Source: Silanimonas lenta DSM 16282 (GTDB lineage: Bacteria > Pseudomonadota > Gammaproteobacteria > Xanthomonadales > Xanthomonadaceae). From it: DNA of 64,000 nucleotides. The DNA lies in assembly GCF_000429065.1 (NCBI RefSeq), contig NZ_KE386844.1:436930-500929 (forward strand), given 5' to 3'. The number at the start of each line of letters is the position of its first letter. The stretch's first letter is position 1. The position numbers and the translations under genes are program-made. A model generated the notes under the pieces. It did not search any database. It was not told where the DNA came from and saw only the letters and a program-made list of their open reading frames with translations. Positions 19,706 through 29,544 of this stretch are shown here, piece by piece.

Positions 19706-20722
19706 TCAGCGCTGCTCGCGCCACCAGCGCGCCAGGCGCGCCAGGCCTTCCTCCACGCTCACCCGCGGCAGGTAGCCGAAGTCCTGCCGCGCCGCCGTGA
19801 GGTCGTACCAGTGCGGGGTGGCGAGCTGCTCGGCCACGAAGCGGGTCATCGGCGGCTCGCCCTTCAGCGGCAGCGTGTGCCAGAGCGCTTCGCACAGGGC
19901 GCCGGCGGCATAGGCCACGGCGAAGGGCACGCTGGCCTCGATGCGCGGCTCGCCGGCGGCGGCGAGCAGGCCGTTGACGATCTCGCGCACCGGCAAGGGC
20001 TCGCCATTGGAGATGAAGTAGGCGCGGCCGGCGCAGGCGGCGCCCGGCGAGAGGGCCCTGAAGGCCAGCACATGGGCCTCGGCCGCGTTGTCCACGTAGG
20101 TGGTGTCCATGCGGTTGTGGCCGCCGGCGATGAAGCGCAGGCGGCCGGCGCGGGCGCGTTCCACCAGGCGCGGCAGCAGGTTGGTGTCGCCGGGGCCCCA
20201 GATCAGGCGCGGGCGCAGCGCCACCGTGGCGAGCACGCCGCCGCCCGCCACCGTCATGCCGTTCGCCGCCAGCACCGCCTTCTCGGCGGCCTGCTTGGTG
20301 CGCGGATAGGGTGCCTTGAAGGCCGGGGCGTAAGGGGTACTGGCCTCGTTGCCGCCCTCGCAGGGCACCCGGCCGTTGTGCGCCACGCTGGGCGTGGAGG
20401 TGTAGACGAAGCGAGTGATGCCCTGCTCGCGGCAGGCCGCGAGCAGGTGCCGGGTGGCCTCGACGTTCGCTGCCACGTAGCTCGCCTCGCTGCCCCAGTG
20501 CCCGGCCTTGGCGGCGTTGTGGAACACCGCCTCGACGCCCTCGCAGGCGCGGCGCGCATGCCCGGCATCGGCAAGATCGCCGAGCCGCTGCTCGATGCCG
20601 AGCGCCGCCAGCGCGGCAGAGGGCCGGCGCTGGGTGCTCACCACCTCGTGGCCTTCGGCCAGCAGGGCGCGGCACAGGGCCTGCCCGAGGAAGCCGCCGC
20701 CGCCGGTGACCAGAACCTTCAT
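19706..20722 (-). CDS. oleD: OleD, 2-alkyl-3-ketoalkanoate reductase
   Basis: An NADPH-dependent reductase of the extended SDR/3-beta-HSD type, 338 aa, with TGGGGFLG at residues 6-13 and an active-site Y139-x3-K143 after a YTSTPSV strand. In olefin biosynthesis OleD reduces the beta-keto acid made by OleA to the beta-hydroxy acid used by OleC. It is the last gene of oleABCD. The ATG at 20722 has a strong AAGGAGG upstream and follows the oleC stop by 13 bp. Known OleD enzymes assemble with OleB and OleC. Confidence 0.92.
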   Translation of the reverse strand: MKVLVTGGGGFLGQALCRALLAEGHEVVSTQRRPSAALAALGIEQRLGDLADAGHARRACEGVEAVFHNAAKAGHWGSEASYVAANVEATRHLLAACREQGITRFVYTSTPSVAHNGRVPCEGGNEASTPYAPAFKAPYPRTKQAAEKAVLAANGMTVAGGGVLATVALRPRLIWGPGDTNLLPRLVERARAGRLRFIAGGHNRMDTTYVDNAAEAHVLAFRALSPGAACAGRAYFISNGEPLPVREIVNGLLAAAGEPRIEASVPFAVAYAAGALCEALWHTLPLKGEPPMTRFVAEQLATPHWYDLTAARQDFGYLPRVSVEEGLARLARWWREQR

Positions 20723-20735
20723 CCGGGCCCCTCCT

Positions 20736-22436
20736 TCAGACCAGGCCGCGCAGCTGGGTGGCGGCCCAGGCAGTGAGGGCCTCGCGGCCGATCTTGGCAT
20801 TGTGGCGGATGTCCACCGGGAAGCCCGGGTGGCGCAGGAAGTGGTGGATCCGCGCCGTCTTCGCATCGCGCATCGCCAGCCGCTCCAGTTCCGCCTGCAC
20901 GTGCACCCATTCGTCCTCGGGCACGCCGGGCTTCAGCTCGACGCAGAGCACCGGCACCTGCATGCCGCGCTGGCCGAGGCCGACGAGGGCGGTGCGCGCC
21001 ACCCGGCGGTGGGTGTTGAAGATCGGCTCGATCTGCTCAGTGGCCATCAGTCCGCCTGCGGTTTCCACGCGGTGGCTCTTGCGGCCGCAGAACCACAGCC
21101 GGCCCTCGGCATCGAAGTAACCGAGGTCGCCCATGCGGTGGACGATGCGCTCCTCGCGCGCCGAGACGCGCTCGCGGATCTTGGCCAGCCGCGTGGCCTC
21201 GGGGCGGGCGAAGTATTCGTCGGTGGCCGACGGCCCGGCCACGGTGATCTCGCCCACCACGCCCGGCCCGACCACGAGATCCTCGCGCCAGTAGGGGATG
21301 GCCTCGTCGGTGATCTTGAGGATGCGCACGGTGTTGCCGGGCACCGGGCGGCCCACGCAGGTGCCGGCGCCGCGCTCGGTGGCTTCGCGGGTGGTTTCCA
21401 GCTCGCGGGCCTCGACCACCGCCACCGGCAGGCACTCGGTGGCGCCATAGGGCGTCCAGAACTGCGCGTCCTCCGGCAGCAGGCGGCGCATCGCGGCCAC
21501 CACGTCCGGCGGCACCGGCGCCCCGGCCGACGTCACCCGGCGCAGCGTGGGCAGCGGCTCGCCATGCTCGGCCAGCACCCGCATCAGGGCCGGCGAGCCG
21601 AACAGCTGGGTCACACCGAAACGGCGGATGGCTGCGTGCAGCATGCGCGGGTCGGCTTTCGCCGGCCGCGTCGGGTCCATGTCCGGGATGATCGAGGTGA
21701 GGCCCAGCGCCGGATCGAACAGGGCGAAGGGCGGGAAGGTGGGCAGGTCCACGCCCCCCGCCTCGATGCCGAAAGCCTCGCGCAGCAGCGCGATCTGGGC
21801 GAGGAAGTGGCGGTGGCGGTAGACCACGCCCTTCGGCACGCCGGTGGAGCCGGAGGTGAAGAGGATGGCGGCCACCTCGTCGCCGTGGGTATCGGCCAGC
21901 ATGCCGGTGGGCTCGCCCTTCGCCGCCTTCGCGGCCAGCCGGGCGGCACCCCGGCGCTCCAGCCGGGCCAGGGTCTCGCCGCCCCAGAGCGGCCAGAGGC
22001 GGGTGCCCACGGTGACCACGCGGCGGAGGGACTTCTGGCCCCAGCCGAACAGGCGGCGGCCGAACTGCGCCAGCGGAATGCCGATGAAGGCCTCGGGGGC
22101 CGCCTCGTCCAGGCACTGCTTCAGCGCCGCGCGGTCGATGCCGGGGTCCACCAGCACCGGCACCGCGCCCAGCTTGAACAGGGCGAACATCAGCAGGAAG
22201 AACTCCGGCGAGGGCCGCACCATCACCACGGTGCGCATGCCGCGGCGGATGCCGTAGGCCTCGAGGCCGGCGGCGATGGCATCGGAGCGCTGGTCGAGCT
22301 CGCCGTAGGTGAGCACCACGTCGTAGCGGGCCTGGCCATCACTCCCCCTGCTGCCGGGGCAGCGCATGGCCGGCTGCCCGGGGCGTTCGGCGGCGATGCG
22401 CGGCAGCACGGCGGCGATGTTGCAGGGGGCCGTCAT
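20736..22436 (-). CDS. oleC: OleC, beta-lactone synthetase
   Basis: A 566-aa member of the AMP-dependent acyl ligase superfamily: P-loop [24 protein letters not shown] adenine motif, [19 protein letters not shown] hinge region. OleC enzymes use ATP to close beta-hydroxy acids into cis-beta-lactones rather than forming acyl-CoA. The ATG at 22436 (MTAPCN) lies 10 bp after the oleB stop; upstream in-frame residues are a shadow of oleB. OleC is a separate protein here, not an OleBC fusion as in some actinobacteria. Confidence 0.92.
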   Translation of the reverse strand: MTAPCNIAAVLPRIAAERPGQPAMRCPGSRGSDGQARYDVVLTYGELDQRSDAIAAGLEAYGIRRGMRTVVMVRPSPEFFLLMFALFKLGAVPVLVDPGIDRAALKQCLDEAAPEAFIGIPLAQFGRRLFGWGQKSLRRVVTVGTRLWPLWGGETLARLERRGAARLAAKAAKGEPTGMLADTHGDEVAAILFTSGSTGVPKGVVYRHRHFLAQIALLREAFGIEAGGVDLPTFPPFALFDPALGLTSIIPDMDPTRPAKADPRMLHAAIRRFGVTQLFGSPALMRVLAEHGEPLPTLRRVTSAGAPVPPDVVAAMRRLLPEDAQFWTPYGATECLPVAVVEARELETTREATERGAGTCVGRPVPGNTVRILKITDEAIPYWREDLVVGPGVVGEITVAGPSATDEYFARPEATRLAKIRERVSAREERIVHRMGDLGYFDAEGRLWFCGRKSHRVETAGGLMATEQIEPIFNTHRRVARTALVGLGQRGMQVPVLCVELKPGVPEDEWVHVQAELERLAMRDAKTARIHHFLRHPGFPVDIRHNAKIGREALTAWAATQLRGLV

Positions 22437-22446
22437 CGCTGCGGAG

Positions 22447-23349
22447 TCACAGCGGGTTTTCGTCGAGGAAGCGGCGGATCGCCGGCACCAGCACCGCGTG
22501 CTTGTCCTCCAGCACGTAGTGGTGGGCATCCTCGAAGGCCATCACCTCGGCCTTGGGCAGCGCGCGGGTGAAGCCGTCGAGGAAATGCCGGTCGAACACG
22601 AAGTCCTTCAGGCCCCAGCCGATGAAGGCCGGGCGGTCGGCGTATTCGGGCAGCACCCGCGCCGATTCCTCGACGAAGGCCCAGGCCCGGTCCTTCGGCG
22701 AGAGCGGGATGTCCTGCACGAAGCGCAGGGTGCCGATACGGTTCTTCCACGAGTCGTAGGGCGCCAGGTAGGCCGCGCGCACGGCGGGCGGAACCTTGTT
22801 CGCCACGCAAAGATCGATGGTGCCGGCGGCGAAGGCATTGAAGCCACGGATCAGCAGGGCGCCGATGTTGTAGTTGCGGCCGAGCTGCAGCTGCCAGGGC
22901 AGGGGCTTCTCCTTCGGCAGCGGGAAGGCGGCGGTATTGGTGATGACGAGCCGCCGCACCCGCTCGCGGCGCTTCAGCGCCCAGCCGAAGCCGATCATGC
23001 CGCCCCAGTCGTGCACCGCCAGCGTCACCGGGCCGTCGATGCCGAGGTGGGCGAGCAGCTTCTCCACATCCTCGATGCGCGACTGCAGGGTGTAGCGGTA
23101 GCGTTCGTCATCGGGCTTGTCCGAGAGACCCATGCCCACATGGTCGGGCACGATGCAGCGGTAGCGGTCGCGCAGGCCTTTCACCAGGTGGCGCCAGTAG
23201 AAGCTCCACGAAGGGTTGCCATGCAGCATCAGCACCACCTCGCCCTCGCGCGGGCCTTCGTCGAGGTAGCTCATGGCGATGCCGGCGCCGCGGTCGAAGC
23301 GCCGGGGGGTGAAGGGGTAGTCGGGCAGCGTGTCGGGCGCGGGCGCCAT
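22447..23349 (-). CDS. oleB: OleB, beta-lactone decarboxylase (alpha/beta hydrolase)
   Basis: A 300-aa alpha/beta hydrolase of the haloalkane dehalogenase type: oxyanion segment LHGNPSWSFYWR, nucleophile aspartate in VHDWGG and histidine in FEDAHHYVLED. Counting from the ATG at 23349 these fall at D114 and H277, the same numbers as reported for Xanthomonas campestris OleB, which supports the start. The upstream AAGGA is spaced 6 nt from the ATG. OleB decarboxylates the OleC beta-lactone to a cis-olefin plus CO2. A terminator separates it from oleA. Confidence 0.93.
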   Translation of the reverse strand: MAPAPDTLPDYPFTPRRFDRGAGIAMSYLDEGPREGEVVLMLHGNPSWSFYWRHLVKGLRDRYRCIVPDHVGMGLSDKPDDERYRYTLQSRIEDVEKLLAHLGIDGPVTLAVHDWGGMIGFGWALKRRERVRRLVITNTAAFPLPKEKPLPWQLQLGRNYNIGALLIRGFNAFAAGTIDLCVANKVPPAVRAAYLAPYDSWKNRIGTLRFVQDIPLSPKDRAWAFVEESARVLPEYADRPAFIGWGLKDFVFDRHFLDGFTRALPKAEVMAFEDAHHYVLEDKHAVLVPAIRRFLDENPL

Positions 23350-23390
23350 CGTGGATCCTTGCAGGGCGGGCCGGGGGCTGCCGGCCATCT

Positions 23391-23418
23391 CAAAAGCAAG
23401 GGCCGGTCACCCGGCCCT
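23391..23418 (-). terminator. Intrinsic terminator or attenuator between oleA and oleB
   Basis: On the minus strand, 26 nt after the oleA stop, an 8-bp perfect stem (23418-23411 with 23406-23399) with a GTGA loop is followed by TGCTTTTG. The oleB start codon is 41 nt further on. This has the form of a Rho-independent terminator inside the ole cluster. Confidence 0.65.
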
Positions 23419-23444
23419 CGTTTCGCATCGTCTCGCGCGGGGCC

Positions 23445-24461
23445 TTACCAGACCACTTCCGCCATCGAGCAGTTCAGGCCCGAGCCGATGCCGAGCAGGG
23501 CGATGCGCTTGCCCTTCTTCAGGCGGCCCATCTCCTTGAGCTTGGACAGTACGATGGGCACCGAGGCCGGGCCGATGTTGCCATGCTCGTGGAAGATGGT
23601 GAGCACCTTCTTCGGGTCGATGCCGAAGGTCTTGAGGAAGGCCTCGGTGTGGGCGCGCGAGATCTGGTGGATGACGAACTCGTCCATTTCCTCCACCGCC
23701 CAGCCCAGCGCCTGCTTGGCAGCGGCGAAGGTGAGCTGGGCCAGCTTGATGCCCTCGATCAGCAGCAGCTTGGTGTCGGTGACCATGCGGTCGAGGTTGC
23801 CGCGGCACAGGTGCGACCACTGCGTGGCGGCACGGGTCACCCCGCCCTTGTACTGCGGCGCATCGGGCACCAGTTCGCGGCGCGCCAGCACCATGGCGGC
23901 GGCACCGCAGCCCAGGGTGAGGCTGGCGAACTCGTTGCGGAACTCCTCGTGGGTGATGCCCTCGCGGTTGAGCCGCTCGATGGTCTTCTCGTAGACCACG
24001 TTGGCATTCTCGGCGTTGACGATCAGGGCGTAGTCCACCTCGCCGCGCTCGATCATCCGGCCGGCGATGTCCATGCCGTTGATGAAGGCGAGGCAGGCAT
24101 TGGCCACGTCGAAGTTCTGGCAGGTGTCGGGCAGGCCGAGCTGGCCGCTGACGATGCTGGCCACCGAGGGCTCGAGGAAATCGCGCGAGACCGAGGTGTT
24201 GATCAGGATGCCGATCTTGCCCGGCTCGATGCCGGCCTCGGCGATCGCCTTGCGCGCCACTTCGGTGGCGGCATCGGCGGTGGGCTTGCCGTCGTCCCAG
24301 AGGCGGCGGGCATTGATGCCGGCCACCTCGCGCAGCACGTCGGTCTTGATGCCGAGGCGGTCGAGCGTGGGCTTCAGCCGGCGGTTGATTTCCTCCGACG
24401 AGAGCGTGTGCGGCGCGTCGAGATGGGCGAGGCCGGCGATGGAGACGTGCTGGAACAGCAT
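23445..24461 (-). CDS. oleA: OleA, acyl-CoA head-to-head condensing enzyme
   Basis: A 338-aa thiolase-superfamily (KAS III-like) enzyme that condenses two fatty acyl-CoAs to a 2-alkyl-3-ketoalkanoic acid, the first step of long-chain olefin biosynthesis. The catalytic cysteine is C123 in DVANACLAF, and the OleA-specific glutamate is E97 in SRDFLEPS. They correspond to C143 and E117 of the Xanthomonas structure, whose numbering is offset by 20. The histidine and asparagine are in VIHQISR and HGNIGPAS. The C-terminus GSGLNCSMAEVVW is as I recall it in Xanthomonas OleA. It heads the ole cluster, 79 bp after the DUF4156 gene. Confidence 0.95.
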   Translation of the reverse strand: MLFQHVSIAGLAHLDAPHTLSSEEINRRLKPTLDRLGIKTDVLREVAGINARRLWDDGKPTADAATEVARKAIAEAGIEPGKIGILINTSVSRDFLEPSVASIVSGQLGLPDTCQNFDVANACLAFINGMDIAGRMIERGEVDYALIVNAENANVVYEKTIERLNREGITHEEFRNEFASLTLGCGAAAMVLARRELVPDAPQYKGGVTRAATQWSHLCRGNLDRMVTDTKLLLIEGIKLAQLTFAAAKQALGWAVEEMDEFVIHQISRAHTEAFLKTFGIDPKKVLTIFHEHGNIGPASVPIVLSKLKEMGRLKKGKRIALLGIGSGLNCSMAEVVW

Positions 24462-24540
24462 GGGCGTGACCCGAGGGGAACCGAACCCCGGAGTGTACCG
24501 CAGGGCCGGCCGCCGCGCCGGGGACGGCCTTCACATGCCC

Positions 24541-24960
24541 TCAATCCTCGCGCAGCGGCACCACTTCCGCCTCGCCCTCGGGCAGGGCCTCGACCCGGGT
24601 GCGGCTGGTGGCCGGGGCGGTGCCGGCCACGGCCCCGCCGCAGCGGTAGGCGGCGAAGCGCTGCTCGCCGTCGCGCGGCTCGCCGAGCGGCTGCACGGTG
24701 TCGGCGCCGAGGCCCGGGGCCTCGTTGCGGGCCAGCACCTCGAGCTCGTCGCGCACCTTGAGCTCGCCGCGGCTGATCGGGCCGAGGCGGTCCTTCACCG
24801 AGACGGCGATCTCGCCGCGCCGCTCGCAGGAGAGCGGCGTGCCGGCGGCGGCCACGCGCACGGCCTCGCCGCCGGGCTGGATCGGCACGAAGGTGCAGCC
24901 GGCGCCGAAGAGGCCGAAGCCGGCGAGCAGGGGCAGGGCGAGCAGGACGGGGCGAGACAT
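24541..24960 (-). CDS. DUF4156 lipoprotein
   Basis: A 139-aa predicted lipoprotein: a hydrophobic signal with lipobox LFGAGC, then a small domain with PLSCERRGEI, RDELEVLARNEAPGLGADTV and a late AAYRCGG, the cysteine/LARNEA pattern of DUF4156 (E. coli YjeI family). Function unknown. It lies between the M16 peptidase and oleA on the same strand; its distance from oleA allows co-transcription, but nothing links it to olefin synthesis. Confidence 0.8.
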   Translation of the reverse strand: MSRPVLLALPLLAGFGLFGAGCTFVPIQPGGEAVRVAAAGTPLSCERRGEIAVSVKDRLGPISRGELKVRDELEVLARNEAPGLGADTVQPLGEPRDGEQRFAAYRCGGAVAGTAPATSRTRVEALPEGEAEVVPLRED

Positions 24961-24978
24961 GGCGGATCCTCGGGCACA

Positions 24979-25006
24979 CGAACGCCCGGATCATGCCGGG
25001 CGTTCG
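24979..25006. terminator. Hairpin after the M16 peptidase gene
   Basis: An 11-bp perfect inverted repeat (24979-24989 with 24996-25006, 6-nt loop) lies 50 nt past the peptidase stop and just upstream of the DUF4156 ATG. It has no T-tract on either strand. Its arm GAACGCCCGG is shared with the terminator at 30787. Confidence 0.5.
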
Positions 25007-25055
25007 GTAAATGCGGAATGACCCGGCGGCCCGGTGGAGCCGCCGGGCGGGCGCT

Positions 25056-27929
25056 TCAGCGTGCGGCCGTGCTCTTGGCGGCGGGGGCCACCGGCCTGCC
25101 GTCGCTGTCGAGGATGGCCACCTCGCCGAGATCGAGGGCGCGGATCGCCTGTTCGATCTTCGCAAGATCGCCCACCACCACCCAGGTCAGGGCATCGGGG
25201 TCGAGGGTGCGGGCGGCGCGGTTCACCGTCGCCGGGTCCAGGGCCTCGATCCGGTCGCGGCGCTGCTGCACCCAGTCGTCCGGCCGCTCGTAGCGCACCA
25301 TGCCGGCGATCTGGCCGAGTACCGCGTTGGCCGTCTCGAAGGAGCCCGGCAGGCTGCGGATCTCGCTGGCCTGGATCTTCGCCACCTCCTCGGCCGTGGC
25401 CGGGGCCTCGCCGCGGGCGTAGGCGGCGATCTCGCGCTGCATCTCCCGGAGGGCCTCGGCGGTCTTGTCGATCTGTACCGGGGCGAAGGCGATCCACGGC
25501 CGCTGGCCCTTGGCGCCGGCGGTGAAGCTGTAGGCGCCGTAGGCCCAGTTCTTGTTCTCGCGCAGGTTCATGTTGAGCCGCGAGCTGAACTCACCGCCGA
25601 GCACGCCGTTGGCGATGTCGAACTCGATCGCGCCGGGGTCCCGGGTGGAGGGCGCGAGCTGGCCGGCGAGGATGGTGGCCTGGATGGCGCCGGGCTGGTC
25701 GACCAGGAACACCCGCGGCTTCCGCGGCAGCGCCACCTCGGTCACTGCCGGCCGCGGCACCGGGCTGGCCGGGGCCTTCCAGTCGCCGAAGTGCTTCTCC
25801 AGCAGCGGCAGGATCTCGGTGAGGCTGGTGTCGCCGACGATGACGAGGGTGGCATTGTCCGGGCGGATGAAGTCGGCATGGAAGGCCTTGAGATGCTCGG
25901 CCGTGAGGCGGGCGATCGAGTCCTCGGTCCCGGTGCCGGAGAAGGGAATGGCGTAGGGGTGGCCCTCGCCGTACATCAACGGCGGCAGCAGGCGGTTGGC
26001 GAGGCTGTTCGGGCGGGCCTTCTCCTGCTGGATCGAGGAGAGCCACTGGGCGCGCACGCGCTCGATGTCCTCGGCCGCAAAGCGCGGACGGCGGATCATG
26101 TCGGCGTACAGCGCCAGCGACTCGTCGAGCTTCGAGCCGAGCGCCGAGAGGAAGGCGCTGGCATCGTCCAGCGAGGCGCTGCTGCCGATCTGTGCGCCCA
26201 GGGCTTCAGCACGCTCGCCGAAGGCCAGGGCATCGAGCTCGCCGGCGCCCTCGTCGAGCATGCCCATGGTGAAGCTCGAGGTGCCGAGCGGCCGGCCCTG
26301 GTCGGCGGCATAGCCGCCCGGGAACAGCATGCTGAACTGCACCACCGGCAGACCGCGGCGCTCGGCCAGCACCACCGGCAGGCCGTTGGAGAGGGTGGCG
26401 CGCTGCAGGGCGGGGAAGTCGAGCTCGGGGAAGTGGTCGGGCATCGGCGGGCCCTTGCTGCGGTCCACCGTGCTGGGGGTGGTGCGGTACTTCGGATCCA
26501 CCTTCGGGATCGGCGGCGAGACGTAGCCCGCGCGTGCGGTGCTGCGGTCGGGCACCACCGCCGGGCGGTCGCCCGGGGTCACGAGCAGGGTGAAGTCACC
26601 CTTCGAGAGCCACTCGCGTCCGGTGTCGCGCACCCGCTCCGGGGTGGCCGAGGCGAGCTGGGCCAGCTGCTCGCGGTAGCAGCCCGGGTCGCCGCTGAAC
26701 ACCATGCATTCGGCCAGCACATCGGCCTTGCCGCCAAAGCCGCCGATGCGCTCGATGCCGCGGATGAAGCCGGCCTCGAACACGGTGCGGGCGCGCTCCA
26801 GCTCGGCCGCGCTCGGGCCCTCGGCCAGCAGCTTTTCCATCTCCTCCTCGACGATGGCCTCGACCCGGGCCGGATCGACGCCCGGCTTGATGTCGACCTG
26901 CACGCCGAACATGCCGCCGAGCTGGCGGCCATAGGCATAGGCGCTCACCCGGTCGGCCAGCCGCTCGCCGAACACCAGGCGGCGGTCGAGGCGCGAGCCG
27001 CGGCTGCCGGCCAGCACCTGGGCCAGCAGGCCAAGGTCGCTGACCTCGGGGCTGCCGTGGCCGGGCACGTTCCAGGTGCGGATGAAGCGCGCCTGCGGTA
27101 CCCGGTCGGTCATCTCGTGGCGGATCGACTCGCTGCGGCGGGCGATGTCGATGGGCGGCTGGGCCATGGTCGGGCCGGCCGGGATGTGGCCGAAGTACTT
27201 CGTCACCTTCTCCTTCGCGGTGGCGAGGTCGATGTCGCCGGCCAGCACCAGCACGGCATTGTTCGGGCCGTACCAGGTGGCGAACCAGCGCTTCACGTCC
27301 TCGATCGAGGCGGCGTTGAGGTCGGCCATCGAGCCGATGGTGTTCCAGCTGTAGGGATGGCCCTCGGGGTAGCCCTTCTCCGCCAGCACCGTCCACACCC
27401 GGCCATAGGGCTGGTTCTCGCCCTGGCGCTTCTCGTTCTGCACCACGCCGCGCTGCTCGTCGAGCAGCGCCTGCGAGATGGCGCCGGCGAAATGGCCCAT
27501 GCGGTCGGATTCCATCCACAGCGCGAGGTCGAGCGCGGTGGTGGGCACGTTCTGGAAGTAGTTCGTGCGGTCGCTGTTGGTGGTGCCGTTCATGTCGGTG
27601 GCGCCCACCTTCTCGAAGGGCCCGAAGTACTCGTCGGGGTAGTTCTCCGAGCCCTGGAACATCAGGTGCTCGAACAGGTGGGCGAAGCCGGTGCGGCCCG
27701 GCTCCTCGTCCTTGCTGCCGACGTGGTACCAGACGTTCACCGCCACGATCGGCGCCTTGCGGTCGGTATGCACCACCACCCGCAGGCCATTGGGCAGGGT
27801 GAAGGTCTCGTAGGGAATGTGGACCTTCGCCGCGGCCGCGGCGCCGGGCTGGGCGGCCTGGGCCGGGGGGAGGGCAAGGCCCGGCAGGGCGAGGGCAAGG
27901 GCGAGGGTCAGCGGGCGCAGCATCGGCAT
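25056..27929 (-). CDS. M16 family zinc metallopeptidase (two tandem domains)
   Basis: A 957-aa pitrilysin/M16-family protease with a signal peptide (LALALALPGLALPPAQA), so periplasmic or secreted. The inverted zinc motif HxxEH is HLFEH at residues 84-88 in the first half. The second half repeats the fold but has no HxxEH (the matching stretch reads SFTMGMLDEGAGEL), giving the usual active-plus-inactive clamshell. It probably degrades peptides or processes short proteins. The ATG at 27929 was chosen to start the signal; ATG at 27923 is an alternative. It is divergent from the SDR gene. Confidence 0.93.
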   Translation of the reverse strand: MPMLRPLTLALALALPGLALPPAQAAQPGAAAAAKVHIPYETFTLPNGLRVVVHTDRKAPIVAVNVWYHVGSKDEEPGRTGFAHLFEHLMFQGSENYPDEYFGPFEKVGATDMNGTTNSDRTNYFQNVPTTALDLALWMESDRMGHFAGAISQALLDEQRGVVQNEKRQGENQPYGRVWTVLAEKGYPEGHPYSWNTIGSMADLNAASIEDVKRWFATWYGPNNAVLVLAGDIDLATAKEKVTKYFGHIPAGPTMAQPPIDIARRSESIRHEMTDRVPQARFIRTWNVPGHGSPEVSDLGLLAQVLAGSRGSRLDRRLVFGERLADRVSAYAYGRQLGGMFGVQVDIKPGVDPARVEAIVEEEMEKLLAEGPSAAELERARTVFEAGFIRGIERIGGFGGKADVLAECMVFSGDPGCYREQLAQLASATPERVRDTGREWLSKGDFTLLVTPGDRPAVVPDRSTARAGYVSPPIPKVDPKYRTTPSTVDRSKGPPMPDHFPELDFPALQRATLSNGLPVVLAERRGLPVVQFSMLFPGGYAADQGRPLGTSSFTMGMLDEGAGELDALAFGERAEALGAQIGSSASLDDASAFLSALGSKLDESLALYADMIRRPRFAAEDIERVRAQWLSSIQQEKARPNSLANRLLPPLMYGEGHPYAIPFSGTGTEDSIARLTAEHLKAFHADFIRPDNATLVIVGDTSLTEILPLLEKHFGDWKAPASPVPRPAVTEVALPRKPRVFLVDQPGAIQATILAGQLAPSTRDPGAIEFDIANGVLGGEFSSRLNMNLRENKNWAYGAYSFTAGAKGQRPWIAFAPVQIDKTAEALREMQREIAAYARGEAPATAEEVAKIQASEIRSLPGSFETANAVLGQIAGMVRYERPDDWVQQRRDRIEALDPATVNRAARTLDPDALTWVVVGDLAKIEQAIRALDLGEVAILDSDGRPVAPAAKSTAAR

Positions 27930-28049
27930 GGTGGGGGTCCTGGGGGGTGGGAAAGCCCCGAGCTTAGCCCGCCCCGGCCATGCCGGCCCCGTGCCGGAGG
28001 GCATGGGCCTTGACGTGCACGCCACCCGGCTTCGCGCCATGCTGCGCAC

Positions 28050-28760
28050 ATGGAAACCCCTCCCCGCCACTGCCTCGTCACCGGCGCCTCGCGCGGCCTC
28101 GGCCTCGAGTTCACCCGCCAGCTGCTGGCCCGCGGCGAGCGGGTCGTGGCCGCCTGCCGCCGGCCGGCCGGGCATCCGGCGCTCACCCGCCTCGCCGCCG
28201 AGTACCCGGGCCACCTGCACGTGCTGCCGCTGGAGCTCACCGAGGCCCGCTCGCGTGCCGAGCTGCTGCGCGAGGTGGAGGCGATATGGGGGCGCATCGA
28301 CCTGCTGCTGAACAATGCCGGCATGCTGGTGTCCGGGGAGCGCTTCGGCAGCCTCGAGGCCAATGCCTTCCGCCAGAGCTTCGAGACCAATGCCCTCGCG
28401 CCGCTGCTGCTCGCCGAGGCGGCCCTGCCCCTGCTCGAGCGCGGAGCTTCGCCCTGCGTGGCCTGGCTGAGCTCGCAGCTCGGTTCCATCGCCCGCACCG
28501 AGGCCTTCTACACCCCGAGCTACGCGGTCTCGAAGGCGGCCCTGAACATGGCGGCGAAGCTCGCCGCCGTGCCGCTCGGCGAGCGCGGCGTGCGCAGCGT
28601 GCTGCTGCATCCGGGCTGGGTGCGCACCGACATGGGCGGTCCTGCCGCGCCGCTCGAGGCTCCCGAGGCGGTGGCCGGCATGCTGAAGGTGATCGATGCC
28701 CTGCCGGCCGGCGCCCGCGCGCCTTTCCTCGACTACCGCGGCGAGCCCCTGCCATGGTGA
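28050..28760 (+). CDS. Short-chain dehydrogenase/reductase
   Basis: A 236-aa classical SDR: cofactor motif VTGASRGLGLEF, LLLNNAG strand, serine in WLSSQLGS and catalytic YAVSK. Substrate unknown. The arginine after the first strand (ACRRP) fits NADP(H) preference. It overlaps the next gene by 7 bp, so the two form an operon, probably extended to trmL. Confidence 0.88.
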   Translation: METPPRHCLVTGASRGLGLEFTRQLLARGERVVAACRRPAGHPALTRLAAEYPGHLHVLPLELTEARSRAELLREVEAIWGRIDLLLNNAGMLVSGERFGSLEANAFRQSFETNALAPLLLAEAALPLLERGASPCVAWLSSQLGSIARTEAFYTPSYAVSKAALNMAAKLAAVPLGERGVRSVLLHPGWVRTDMGGPAAPLEAPEAVAGMLKVIDALPAGARAPFLDYRGEPLPW

Positions 28761-29539
28761 GGCCTTGCCGCCTGCCGGCGGCGCTTGCCGCGCTGTTCCT
28801 GCTGCCTTCCGCCCAGGGCGCGCAGCTGAAGGAGGACCGGGGCTTTGCCGTCGATCTCGACAGCGGCCGCCCGCTCTACGAGGAGCAGCACCTGCTCAGG
28901 CGCAATGGCGCGGGCCGGCTGGAGGAGCGCCTGGTGCTCTACCGCTGCACCGATGGCACGGCCTTCGCCCGCAAGCAGGTGGATTACCGGGGCTCGGCCA
29001 GCGCGCCGGCCTTCCAGTTCGTGGACGCACGCAGCGGCTACCGCGAGGGCCTGCGCCGCGAGGGCGACGTGGCCTCGGTGTTCGTGGTGCGCCCGCAGGC
29101 GGAGAAGCGCGAGGCCCCGCTGCCCCCGGGAGAACTGGTGGCCGATGCCGGCTTCGACCAGTGGGTGCGTGCCGCCTGGCCGCGGCTGGCCGGCGGCGAG
29201 AGCGTGCCGATGCGCTTTCTCGTGCCCTCGCGGCTCGACAGTTTCGGCTTCCGCGTCGCCGAGGTGCCGGGCGCTGCCGCGGCGGACGGCGCCGCACGCC
29301 GCTTCCGCCTGCGCCTGGGCGGCCTGCTCGGCTGGTTCGCCCCGCACATCGACGTGGTGTATGCCGAGGCCGACCGCCGCCTGCTGCGCTTCGAGGGCCT
29401 GTCGAACCTGCGCGACGACGCCGGCTTGCGGCCGCTCAAGGTGCGCATCGAGTTCCCGCAGGCACCGCGCCCCGCCGAGCCCGGCGCCTGGGAGCGGCTC
29501 GCCGCCGAGCCACTGAAACCCTGCCGGGTGCAGGGCTGA
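28754..29539 (+). CDS. Secreted hypothetical protein
   Basis: A 261-aa protein with a signal peptide (PAALAALFLLPSAQGAQ). The mature part has acidic and basic beta-type segments such as EEQHLLRRNGAGRLEERLVLY and a repeated RFRLRLGGLLGWFAPHIDVVY stretch near residue 190. No family is recognised; a periplasmic protein resembling outer-membrane-associated DUF proteins is possible. It overlaps the SDR gene and is followed 5 bp later by trmL. Confidence 0.75.
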   Translation: MVRPCRLPAALAALFLLPSAQGAQLKEDRGFAVDLDSGRPLYEEQHLLRRNGAGRLEERLVLYRCTDGTAFARKQVDYRGSASAPAFQFVDARSGYREGLRREGDVASVFVVRPQAEKREAPLPPGELVADAGFDQWVRAAWPRLAGGESVPMRFLVPSRLDSFGFRVAEVPGAAAADGAARRFRLRLGGLLGWFAPHIDVVYAEADRRLLRFEGLSNLRDDAGLRPLKVRIEFPQAPRPAEPGAWERLAAEPLKPCRVQG

Positions 29540-29544
29540 AGGGG

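Noticed and set aside
20736..23349. OleBC fusion
   Set aside because: OleB ends at its own stop (22447) and OleC begins 10 bp later with its own ATG; they are separate proteins.
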